DNA of 64,000 nt. It comes from Hygrocybe punicea. Taxonomy: Eukaryota; Basidiomycota; Agaricomycetes; Agaricales; Hygrophoraceae. Positions 22,601 to 34,600 of this stretch are shown here, piece by piece (within the stretch, counting starts at the first letter, position 1; every line of letters starts with the position of its first letter). The notes under the pieces were generated by a model that made no database searches, was not told where the DNA came from, and was given only the letters and a program-made list of their open reading frames with translations. Location: the NCBI GenBank assembly GCA_963556145.1, contig OY744465.1, positions 6,882,001 through 6,946,000 of the forward strand, in the 5' to 3' direction. The position numbers were made by a program, and so were the translations under genes.

Positions 22601-25600
22601 TTCTTGTTTGTCTGACAACTTCATATGGGCCAAGGTAACGAGGGTCTGTCTTGAATTTTCCTATAGTCATCTCCAAACGACTATTATATACTAGAACTAG
22701 TTCTCCTGGCTGATAATCACGTTTTTGCAATCGTCTATGAAATCTCTGATCAAATTGCAATTTAGATATGAAGCGAGCCTGTTTAAGCACAGCTGCTGCT
22801 TTATCAATATCTTCTTGATGTCTTCCAAGCTGACGTATGCGGAGTGCTAACAAATCTGATGTAGAAAGTCCTGAGCAAAAACCTTCAACCATAAATGTGG
22901 CTTCTGTTAGGTCAAAGGGAAGTATAGGATGAGTGCCATGGAGTAGATAATAAGGTGAGTATCCAGTAACACTGCTGACTGTAATTCGGTCTGCAAATGA
23001 TGCTAACTCTACGTGCTTGTGCCAATTCTTGATTTTTCCAGTCTTATCTTTTTCACAGGACTTGACTATGGCTTCACGTAGAGTAAAATGTCCTCTTTCT
23101 ATTACACCATTTGCATGCTTATTGTAGGGTGATATGCGAACCTGAGGAATTCCTAGTCTTCTAAGCAGAGACTCAAATGCTCCTTTGACTTCTCCTCCAT
23201 TATCAGTAACTACATGTTCAATGGCACCATAGCGACAATAGATCTGTTCCCAGAAGAATTTTGCTAAGTTGTGTGAATTGTTTGATCTTAGAGCTTTTAC
23301 TTCAGTTGCTCCTGATAAATCATCACGTGCTGCTACAATGAAATGGTAGCCTCCTGAAGGTGGCATAAACATTACATCAATGTATACCTTTTGAAAAATT
23401 GCTGTAGGGGTAGAAATTGTAGGGGAAATTTCGATTTTCTTCAAGCTCCTAACTTGACACTGATGACATGATGAAATGTGGTAATGGACATCTGCTCTGA
23501 GATGAGGCCAAAAAAATCGAAGTTTGACTAAGTCAAACACAGCTTGTTCTCCTTTATGACCTAAGTTTTCATGAGCTTGAGTGAGAATGGCGATTCTTTT
23601 CTTTGCATTCATAATCACTAATGAAGGCATTTTCTGGCCATTTCTTCTAAACAGTTTATCATCTTTTAAATAAAATTGTCCAGTTTTCTTCAGAAATCTT
23701 CTTCTTGCCTGCAAGGTATCTGTTGAAGGCATTTCCAATGTGGATAAAAAATGTTTTACTTGAATGAGTATCTTGTCCTGTTGTAATTTAATTTCATTAT
23801 TTGAAGGGAGTGTGATGGCCTTGTATGGCAATTTGGTAGGGACAGTGAAGCTAAATTTTCTTATTTCATGTGGATCAGGAACATGAACAAGCAAGGCAAT
23901 ATCATCTAGCCATGAATCATCATGCTTTTCAATTTCTTCATTATCTGCAAGTTCTCTGCGAGAAAGTGCATCTGGTCCCCTAAACTGGGTTGCAGGTACA
24001 TGAATAAGTTTGAAGTCAAATAATAAAATTCCTTGAATCCATCTGTTTATGGCTGCATTAGGTTGTAAATCCGGTTCATTGAGCATGCCTTTTATAAACT
24101 TGGCATCTACCTCTATATGTAAATTCTTTATTCCTATTAAATACAGTCTCCAGTGGCGTAACGCGCGGTATAGTCCATATAACTCCAGTTTTGGCTGTGA
24201 ATATCTGGATTCTCTTTCACTCATTGGTATTGAACCATATCTAGCAGGGCGACGATTTCCATTTTCATCTTCTTGTGATAAAATAAAACCGGCAGCAATA
24301 TGGCTACTGTCTACTGATAAATATGTGGGTCTATCTGATGTATAATCAATAGAGCGGAGTGCAGGTGCTGAAGAAACCTTTTCTTTCAATGCCTGGAAAG
24401 CTGCTTGTCTTCTTTCATCCCATATAAACTCTGCTCCTTTATGGAATAACTCTGCTAGTGGCTTGGCTAGTGCAGAATAATTTTCTATCCAAATGCGAAC
24501 TGTTCCACAGAGACCTAGGAAGCCTCTAACATCCTTGGGAGTCTTGAGTGGGGGCCAGTCCAAAACCTTTTGTACTCTACTATCATCAGGACAACGTCCT
24601 TCCGGAGTGCATTTCTGTCCTACGATCACGACACTTGAGCGGCAAAGTTGTGTCTTCTTAGCTGATATTGTCATTCCTGCACAAGCAAGGCGATGCATAA
24701 TGCGATGTACATCTTGAGCGTGCTCCCAAATAAACCTTCTGATTCCTGGATTTTCTAGTAAAACTTCTGGTCTTCCGTCTTGATCAGGATAAATGGATGA
24801 AGGTCCTTTTATAGGTAAATCATCAATGAAGCTATTTGCAGTATGAGGGATTTCATCTTGAAGGATGAAGCACATACAACGTTGGAATTCTGCAGGTGAA
24901 TTTGTGAATCCAGTGGGAAGTGATGTGAGACGAAGTAATCCCAGTGGTGTCATGAATGCAGTGAGGTCACGAGATGTAGGATGTACTTTCCTAGCATCAA
25001 ATCCCCATAGTAAATCGAAGACTGTATAGCATTGGCGACCAGCGAAAGGTTCTACAAATTCATCTAGTATTGGAGGAAGGCCTGCATCACGTATTGTAAC
25101 TGCATTGAGAGGTTGCAAATCATGGACTATACGAAGTTTTCCATCCTTCTTGCTTACACAAAACCATCTTGACCTATAAGAGGATTGACTTGGTTCATAT
25201 ACACCAGCATCTATTTTTCTCTTCAAAACATCCATGACTTTTTCTCTAAGTCCTGGTGGTATAGGAATATTTCGAAATGCCCAGGGTACATGTGGGACAG
25301 TAGGGATGATGTATGGTGAAAAGTAAGATTCCTTAAGTGTGCCTCTTTCAGTATCTTCAAAGCCAATAGCATCTTGGTTAAGTGACAAGAGGTGAGTAAA
25401 TAATTTTTCTTCTTCTGGCCAAAGAAATCCATCATTGTTTATCTTGAGTATCTTCAGACGTTCAGATGTAAGCTTCTCTGTAGGTATGAAGTCTGGTGGT
25501 ATCATAGGAAGTGGTGGTAATGTGGAAAGAGGGTCATAGGGAAATTTCCTTGTAACACGTGCATCTTCTGGAAAGGTTCCAGGGACAGGATTTATTTTCT

Positions 25601-28600
25601 TGTCCACTCTTTTGTAAGCTGTAAGTGTTAATGGATATCCTTGACTATCTGTTTCTTCACAAGGGAATATGAGAATGTCTCCTTCTTCACATATTAAGGT
25701 TCCTTCTCCTATAATGTAGTAATAGTCTGCTTCTTCTGAGGCACTTTCTTGCTTATTTGGTACTTCATTAAGATTGTAATCTTGATTGTCTTCATCTTCT
25801 GGGTAGACTAAAATAGGCATAGTTGTTTCTTGGCTATCCTTAATAGTCTCATAGTATACACTGAATTGTTCTAGTGGCTTATCTTCATGCTTAGAATTTT
25901 GAGGGTCCTCTTCATACAGTCTGACAGAAGTTATATTTGTCAGTTCAGTTTGTTTGTACACAGGTATACTAGGGCTGGCTAAGGATGTCAAATCCTGAAT
26001 AGTCTTTGAAAATATAAACTTGTACACTATCACATCAAGTAATAAAATGTAGTACAGACAGATATAAAGAAGAGAGGTTTGACATAGGGGCAAAAATATT
26101 GTTGCAAGAGTAAACAAATCACTAAGTAATTGTGGACTTGTGATATTTGGGAGGATCAAAATATCCTTCCTTAAGCAAATCTGCCACTGCTTCAGGGCGG
26201 CGAAAGCGCATATCCAAGACTGCATTGATAGCATCAGAGAGTAACATGCGGCGATTGGAGCGAAAGATGATAGAGGAATTTTTGAGGAAGGTGATTTCTT
26301 CTTCTTCAAGGAGAGGGTTTGACTCTGTGAAGTGAAGGGGCCTAAAATGCTCTGTTGCAGGTTCAGGTAGTCCTTCAGAAACTCCTTCTTCCAGAAACCG
26401 AAATAGTAAACACTTGTGGTTGAAATAATAGCGGACGGGGTCATTTGAAGGCCTTTCATTGATGAGGGCCCTCCAGTCAGGGGTGGCTAGCTTGAATCCA
26501 ATTCTGCGAATGCCTTCAACCAAGGATCCTCTAATAGCTTTGAGGAAACTGATGTGAACATCAAATGTAGACATGTGGTCTGGCTCAGCTGTTAAGATTC
26601 TTGCAGCAGCTAAGTCCTGATGAGAGGAGCCAGCATTGGAGATGGTGAAGGAATACACTTGAATGGGTGATTGAGGGCGAATAGGAGGTGCTTCCATGCG
26701 AAGCTGAGTGAGTAGATTGGATTCTGGATATAATGGGCCTGATCTGACACTAAATGGGGATCTGGGATCCTTGGAGGGAAATAAGGGCGAAATGCGTTCT
26801 CCTGCATTTAAGGCATTGGCACGATCAAATGGAAGTCTGGCATATTCATCAGAGGGGGTATTGATTTCCTCACCCTCTGGCAAGGACCAAGTATTGTCTG
26901 AGACAGGTGGCAATTGTAACAAAGGTATATCTTCAAGTGGGGGTGGTGTAGGCGAAAGCGATATCAAGCCTGGAGGGGAATCGAGCGGCTGCTGGGCTTC
27001 TTCAATGGCCTGACTGAGGTCTGAATTAAATTCTGTTATTGCTTCTGAATCTGGGGAATCAGACCTAGTCCAAGCGAACCATTCTAATTCTTCATCTGAG
27101 TCTGTGTCCATGGATTCATCAGAAGATGAATTAATGTCCTCAGAAGAGGACACACTGATAGGTCTAGTCCTAGATCCAGGTTCCTGATAAGGCTGAGGTA
27201 GAGATGAATTTATGGAAGTGGTATGAGGAATAATGATGGTGAGTGGATCTGGTTTGGGGCTTAGGATCTTGACAGCCTTATTTTCAGAGTCACTCCCAGA
27301 ATAAACAGAAGAAGATGATTGAGAATCTACAGACATAGAAGTATTTTTAATATCTATGTATTTATTTGAAGAATATAAATAATTATCACTATTATTATTT
27401 AAATCTGGCAAAATTTCCTCAAAGATAGGAGACTTAGGAGAATATTCTAAATCACCATATAGATCATCAAAAGACATGGAAGGGGAGCTAGAGACTAAAG
27501 GTACAAAATTTTCACTACTATTAAAGGGGGTAAAAGGGGGAGTAGGCAAATAAGAAGTAGCAGGGAACCAAATGTTTCCTACATCGGAACCAGGGGTGGC
27601 ATGGTTGGAGACGTCTGATAAGAGGTCCGGATCGCTGGGGGGCCGGGAAATCGGCTCGCGTCCCAATTCGGCATGAGGAGGGGGTGGAAATGCGTAATTT
27701 ACCTCTGCGTGGTTGTAAAGCATGCGGGGCGGTTCGAGCACGACGGGGTTGATATATCTGACCTGGCCGACGGGCCAGTCCCAGTCGTCATCAGCAGGGA
27801 AAACAAATTCAGGGGTTTTCGCGGAAGTGGGGTAGTGATTGATGAGACCGGGCGAAGTGTCGCGTAAATGGGCATCAAGCGGCATATTGAGACCAGGTGG
27901 GAGTCCGTGGTCATAAACGAGCGCCGCCGGGGCGCTACGTTCATGATTTGCCGGTATATAGTTAGTGGATTCGAGGAGGGATGCAACTAACGGCGCGCGC
28001 GGAGAAGTGGGGATAATAACGTCGAGGAGGTCACTATCAGGGATGGCGTTGTGGCCGTTCATGGGTTCCGTGCGTATTGCGAGCTGAACGGTGGCCGCCG
28101 GGGCCGTATAATCGTCAAAAGAAGGCTTTTTCGTGAGTGAGGTAAAATCCGGGCATTTTTCGTGAGCGGGGTGCCTAGTACACACCGTGCAACCTGGCCA
28201 TTCTACTTCCCCTTCATCACCTGCCTCGTATCCGTCACGATCTGTATGTTCGAACAGGTCGCGGCTGATGTCGAGGGCGGAATGGTGAATGTCATTGGTG
28301 GGGGCCGTTGAGTGGACTTCGGATCCCCGGAAATGAAAGAAATTGCTGTCCGTGGTCGCGGAAAGGTCCGTGGTACCATCTGCGAGGGTCGAAGTATTTT
28401 CCGGAGGCATGGTAGTAGTCAGGGAGGGGCGTCTACGGCCACGCTCCGTGTACTGTAGTGGAAGTCGTTTGTCAGTGAACAGATGAAGCGGGATCTTTCC
28501 CACCTCGTAGTCCCATTCCCAGCCTTCGATTGGGCTCCAACCGCGCGCCTCGTCGTTGGTCAACAACGATTCGCGGTCGTCCTCGCCAGTGAGCGTGATA

Positions 28601-31600
28601 GTGGGGACAGAAGAGCCAACCGTGGGAATCCGCGTGACCGGTAAGTTAATGGGGTTACGGGGCGGTTCTAAGGGCGGAATAATGTCGCCGGGGCGCGTGC
28701 GAGGGTCACGAGTGGTCACTGGGAAAGAATAAAAGTCCTCTATGTAAGGAGGAGGGACAGGGGGAGGAGAAAAGTTCTCCTCAGTAGAAGGGTTAGCAAA
28801 TGGGTAAAATTGAAAAACTAAATGTCCCATCCTTAAAGAGGGGGGGACACTTGGAGAATTTATTGTAGCTAGAGAAGCATTTAATAAAATTCCGTGCTCA
28901 AAAGGAACACCAAGGGAATCAATCCCCGGAGAAAGCCTATATCCTACAGTGGCAGCAATCAAAAATTTACTTAAATGGGGAGATTGGTAATCAAGGGAAT
29001 TTCCCAAAAAGGAAGTGATAAGTCGGCCAGCATCTGGATGACCATTGGAGTGGATCCCTTCTACAGGGAGAGGAAGAGGGTGGTTATTGATCATAAAAGG
29101 TGGGATCTGGGGGGTTTGTGCAGCAGACATGGCTACTGTCTCTCCCATTTCTTCAGAGTTTTTATAGCAATTCCTATCTAAATTTCCCTGGTGTGAAAAT
29201 CCATTTCTTATCTTTCTCCTTTTAGAAAATTCAGATTCTTCATTGTTCATGTCATCACAATGGGCTATGGACAATGCAAAAAGTTTCGAGCCATCATATG
29301 CATTTTTGGGGATATTGAAGCATGAGATACTTTTATCTCCTTTTACTTCAGACTTATCCTTATCCAAATAAGACTTATCCTGTAAGCATGTAATCATTTC
29401 GGTAAAATAATTCGGTTTAAGCGGAGTTTGAAATTGCGGATTATAGCGGACTAATGCCTTATTTTGTTCATAAGACTTAGTTAAAGGAATTGTAGTGGTT
29501 TCTTCAAGTTCCATAGGTAACGTGCATAAATAGGATGTTGAGGCATGGGCAGTAGTAGCTCCTCTGATGTGATTAACTTGAGAATGGCTTGGTGTGACCA
29601 TTAGTTCAAATCTGTTTGTCAAATCTTCAGGATTCTTGAATACTAAATATGTACCATCTATTCTTTCATCAATAGAAACATAGTTGCCTCTTTGCCATGG
29701 TCTTCCAAGTAATAAATCAAATGGCACTGTCTCTCCTATGTAAAGATTGGCATAGGTAAGGACACCACCACAAGTCAATGGAACTTCTGAGACCAATCCT
29801 TTTAATGTTCCTTCGCCTCCATTAGCATCATTCATTGTGAGAATTTTTCCTACATCCATAGGTCTTTGGATAATTTCTTTCCAGACTTTTTTACTAATCA
29901 CATTTAACTGGGATCCAGTGTCAATGATGGCTTCAATAGGTCTTCTATCACATTCCATCTGAAGCCTGATTAACACTCCACGATCCTTGGTTATGAATGA
30001 GCTTGCAATGGCAGATACCTTTGCATTCTTTCTCTTGATCATGTCTGTTAATTGCTCAGATAATTCCTTGGAAGAAGCTAATACTTCACGAACGCGCAGG
30101 GTAACTGGTGTGTCAAGGATTTGATTGACAACTTGAGTTTCTCCAATATTGACTGAAATTTCAGATTGTCTGGGAGTGGGCTTTGGACGAGTTATGGCAT
30201 TATGTCTTTCAGCCATGATCTTGTTCTTATCTATGTTTGCCTTGTGTCCTTGTATATGAGTCTTGGCTGGCTTTGTTGGAGAAGGATCTATCATCTCCAC
30301 ATCTGAATCTGTGTCTGAAGGAATATGTATTGGGGCTCTTATATCCATTGGAACAGGTTGTTTTGTATGCAGATCTTCTGTAGGATGGAATGGGTTTGTC
30401 TTCTTGAGAGCAAAAGGTAATGGTGCGGGTACATGTGCTTGAGCTTGCTTCTGTGCTGAAAGAGGGCCGGGTTTGACTGGGCCTTTAGGAATGGGTGGCA
30501 GTACTGTATTAGGCCTTATATTCTCTTTTCCTTTGGCCTTAATACCTGTGGGAGGATATACTCCATCTAATACTTCCTTCCTTGCTGCACCAATTTTCTG
30601 TGGTCCTCTGACTGCAGGCAGGATTTGTATTTCTTCTTCCTTGATTGTAGGTATAGTATATGCTTCAAAATCTTCTTCAGCATCAGATTGATAGTAATCA
30701 GAGAATTGATCTTGTAATACATAGAAGTGTGACTGGACATTGCTGGCCTTTTCAGCTACATGTCTATCAATTGCTTGTACAAATGTCTCACCCATATTTC
30801 TGCGAATTATTGAGCCATCTGGATAAACAATCCTTCCAAGACCATCCTTGGTTATCTTGCCTGTCTTGAGTAATTCATTTATTTGGAAACATGTTTGCAT
30901 TCCATGTCCTTGTCCTCCACAACCATAGCAGGTCATGGGTCCTCTTTGTTCATTGGAAGGAGTAAACGAATTGGTAGGGGTAAACGAACTAGTAGAAGGG
31001 TTTGGTGGAAGGCCAACACTATTGGCAGCTGAGATTTTGAAGGGAGGTCTTTGTGTTTGCTGTGACTGTGCTTGCTTTTGCTGAGGTTGTTTCAACTCAG
31101 GTGGGCTAATACAGTGAGCAATGTCTGGATCTAGCTTCAAGGCTCTATAGTATGCTAGTCCATACTTAATATCATCCAAAGAAAGCTTTCCCATTTGCTT
31201 GATTAAAGACTCTACTTCATTCTGGTGTGATGATGATGTGGAGGTAGACTTCCTGTCTATCCCCTTCCTGCCATTATCTTTCTTCTCAGTTTCTTTCCTT
31301 ACTGTCTTCTTAAATAGTTCATCATCTGAATCATATGCCTTGGATTTGAATGCCTTCTTCTTCTTGCTAGCTTTCTTTCTCTTGATGCAGGCTTCATAGT
31401 CACTATCTGTATCATACTCTGATGAATCATCTGTATCAGAGTCTTCTGAAACAGAGTTGTCTAGTCTTCCTGGTATATCTGAATCTGAATCTGCTAGATT
31501 CATGTCAAACCTATTCCTTTCAAATAGAGTTTCTGCAACCTTAATGACATCTTTCATAGGGAATGGAGATGTGACATCTAAAGGTGTTGATCCAGTGTTG

Positions 31601-34600
31601 AGACGTGTCTCAATGATATGTCTGAGGTTCTTGTTGATTCCATGCCAGAAGTATGCAGCCTTTTCATCTGCAGAGATCTTCTTCTTGCTCTCTAACCATC
31701 CTGCAATAGTAATGAACCTGCGTTCATATTGCTTCCATTTGGTGAGAGTTCTGATCTGCTTAAGTTTCCAAATGCGTGCAAGGGTCATGAGATCTCTAAC
31801 AATGTATCTTGTTTCCTTTAGGGCAGCATCAAAGTAGCGAGTAATATCTTTCTCAAGAGTATTCCAGTCCTGGGATATGTAACTCTCCAGGGCTTCAATG
31901 AGCTTGACTACTTTGGTGGAGCAGTAATCTACAATCCTTTCACATTTCTCTTTATCAGAAACAGCATAGGATTTGCACATTTGATTGTAATGCCTTAAGA
32001 ATCTCTTGACTTCTTCATAGCTTCCTTTGAATTTAGCTGGGGCAGACTTCTGCCCTAGTAGGGGCATCATGTCTGGGGTACGAGCACTGGTGCTTGTGGA
32101 CATTGTGTATTAGAGGTATAGAAATGCTTGGGTTATTTAAATTTAAAACCCTCGCGGTGGGCTCCAATTTTGTTATGTGAATGTTTGTTTCACCAAGAAT
32201 TACCGGAGTTGACTTTGTTCAGGTATCTTCTTGTTGTTCGTGGGTTTTTAATATCTAAATAACCTATCAGGAAGGGGTTTGTGGGTATATGTACTATATG
32301 AATCAATAGAATGTAATAGTGAGGTCTCTTCAATTAAGAATTGAGACTTTGAGTAGGTATGAATAGCAATTGGGTGTGTGATGTACTGAAAATACTAATA
32401 TTCACTACTAGAATATAAAAATATGAACTAATGAATACTGATAACAATATTCACCAGTTGAATATGGACAGTTTTGGCTACAGGGCCTATTCAATCAAGA
32501 GTATCTCTGGGTATTATAATATCTGACTTAAATCCGAAGCTTCAAACGCACATTGGCTACTAGTTCAGGGATATCTTTAATACCTTTTGAATACTCTGTT
32601 TTGTTTAGGATGAAACTTTAACCTTAGAAGTGTATCTATTTAGGATGAAACCTTAACCTTAGAAATGTATCTAGCTGACTAATGCTGACTAATGAATTGA
32701 TTGAACTGAGTGAACTGGGTGAATTCTCCTTGATGACAAGGGGAACTCAGAGAATGATAGAATAAGAGTGAACTAGACTGGATTGCAAGCACTAGCTACT
32801 ACAATGAGTAACTACTAGTACTAAGAGAATGGGGGATCACACTGTGTGAACCCAACTGAGAGTGACTACTGAGTGGTGAGGGGGGAAATCCTACTGACTA
32901 CTGGAATTTGGGGGCCCTATTTATACTGTTGGAGAACAATGGGGGACTGAGAACAATGGGAAAGTGAGAACAATAGGACTGAGTCATGAGAACAATGGAT
33001 GGCATCAAAGAGGCTGTGAACAATGGGCTCTATCTCCATTTGGACTGTTTAGAACAATAGACTGCTCAGAACAATAGACCATTGTCTTTATGTAAGCAGA
33101 ATATCACAATCACTCTCTGATGCATCCTATCTTATCATTATCTTATCATCCTCTTGTTCACATCTTATCTAATCATTTCCCATTATCTAGCTGAGCCGCT
33201 TTTGATCAATACAAGTAAACAAGATTTGTAATCAATCCATTACTGCTAATATAGGTAACAATGCTAGTTGGGCTTGTCTCCTTGCACGCGCAATACAGAG
33301 AAATATATAATAAATACTAATGAGTGGGGGATGTGCCTCTGTGCACCATACATAAACGGCTAGGTCTGGGCATTACTAGTGAAGCCATAATAAATGATAT
33401 AAAGGTAAGCATATATGCTATTTGTGTCTGTTCACTAGCATGCGTAATGTGGAAAGGCATAGAATGGGTACTAATGAGTGTAGGTGTGCATCCATAGTGT
33501 TGCACTTAAATATCTAAGTCCATGGTCCGATGGTAAACCCATGACATTACACCCAAAAACACTTGGGGTCATGACAACGCGTTGGATGTGGAAAGGGAGT
33601 CTGAGTACAAGGAGCTCGTGTCCAAGATCAATGAGAATCAGTATCGGAAGGTCAACATCATCATAGACATCGACGATGTAAAAAAGAGGTGCCCAATTGA
33701 CGTCTGTACAGAACTCTATAATTCTCTCAATCATGCTAATGCCCAAGTCACACAGCCCGATGTTGTTGTTGAAAACGACAGTATTGAAATCCAGGACCCT
33801 GCTACTATACCAGATGGGGCAACATCTCTCGAGATTGCACTAGCGCGATTCCGCAGCATGCTCGAAAAGAAGTACGGCAGTGACAACAACCCGGGACACT
33901 ACATCTACATTTGCGAGGACAACTCGGAGCTCGCACTAACACCTTTCCGGATGCACCAATGGGCTATCACTCTGGTACGTTCTTTGTTTGTATTGCTTGT
34001 AGCAGAACAAGGCTAATCTCCATGAAGCACGAGGGTCAAGCTACAATCAATGCCCCACCCCATACCGCAGCATTTGATCCAGCGAATCGCCAAAAATCTT
34101 TGTTACCTTCCCGACAAACCAACGGAGACACAGCCTCGAATCAAGCCGCTAGCGAAGGCAATCAAATGGCCTTATTCACACAGATGATGACCACTGTTGT
34201 GGGCGCGCTGGCGTCTAAAACCGATGTACTCTCCACTCCCAAACGCAAATGCACATTCAGTTCATCTCCCATCTCCTCGCCAATCATGCCGGCATCCACC
34301 GATCTCCACAACTATTTAGTTTATGCACGGGATAGCCTTGGAGTGCGAATGGCATGCGACTACGAAGCAAACCTTCATGATGACGATTATGGCCCTGATA
34401 TCATCGGGGCACTCACTGTCGCGGATCTTACAGCATATGGCATGTCAAAAGGGGAGGCGATGCGCTTGATTGCCGGCTGCTCACGCTGGAAACAGGAACG
34501 GAAGCGCAGGAAAACTAACACCCAGTCTGCTGGCAGCCGTCGTCATTCACCTGGCCGTCGTCCTTCCCAATCCCCCACCTCTAACAAGGACATCCGATAT

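Larger units (their letters stand above)
11031..33576 (-). mobile_element. Large Ty3/gypsy LTR retrotransposon C (assembly-inflated)
   Basis: 1406-bp LTRs, which read identical by eye, enclose minus-strand gag-protease, pol and a third frame. Target duplication ACGC stands at 11027-11030 and 33577-33580. A tRNA-type primer site follows the 5' LTR (right side). The apparent 22.5 kb includes a 7,536-bp sequence present twice around a 100-N gap; the true length is probably about 14.9 kb. The reading frames are intact in the unduplicated reconstruction and the LTRs match, so this is a very recent, possibly active insertion. It has no chromodomain; an ASCH-like domain ends Pol instead. Confidence 0.95.

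Noticed and set aside
18486..26459. A 2657-codon fusion of pol and gag-protease
   Set aside because: It reads through 100 Ns and joins two contig ends in the wrong order; it is an assembly product.
14632..29803. A true tandem duplication inside element C
   Set aside because: The copies show no difference by eye and are separated by exactly 100 Ns; two unmerged contigs explain this better. Long reads could reverse this.
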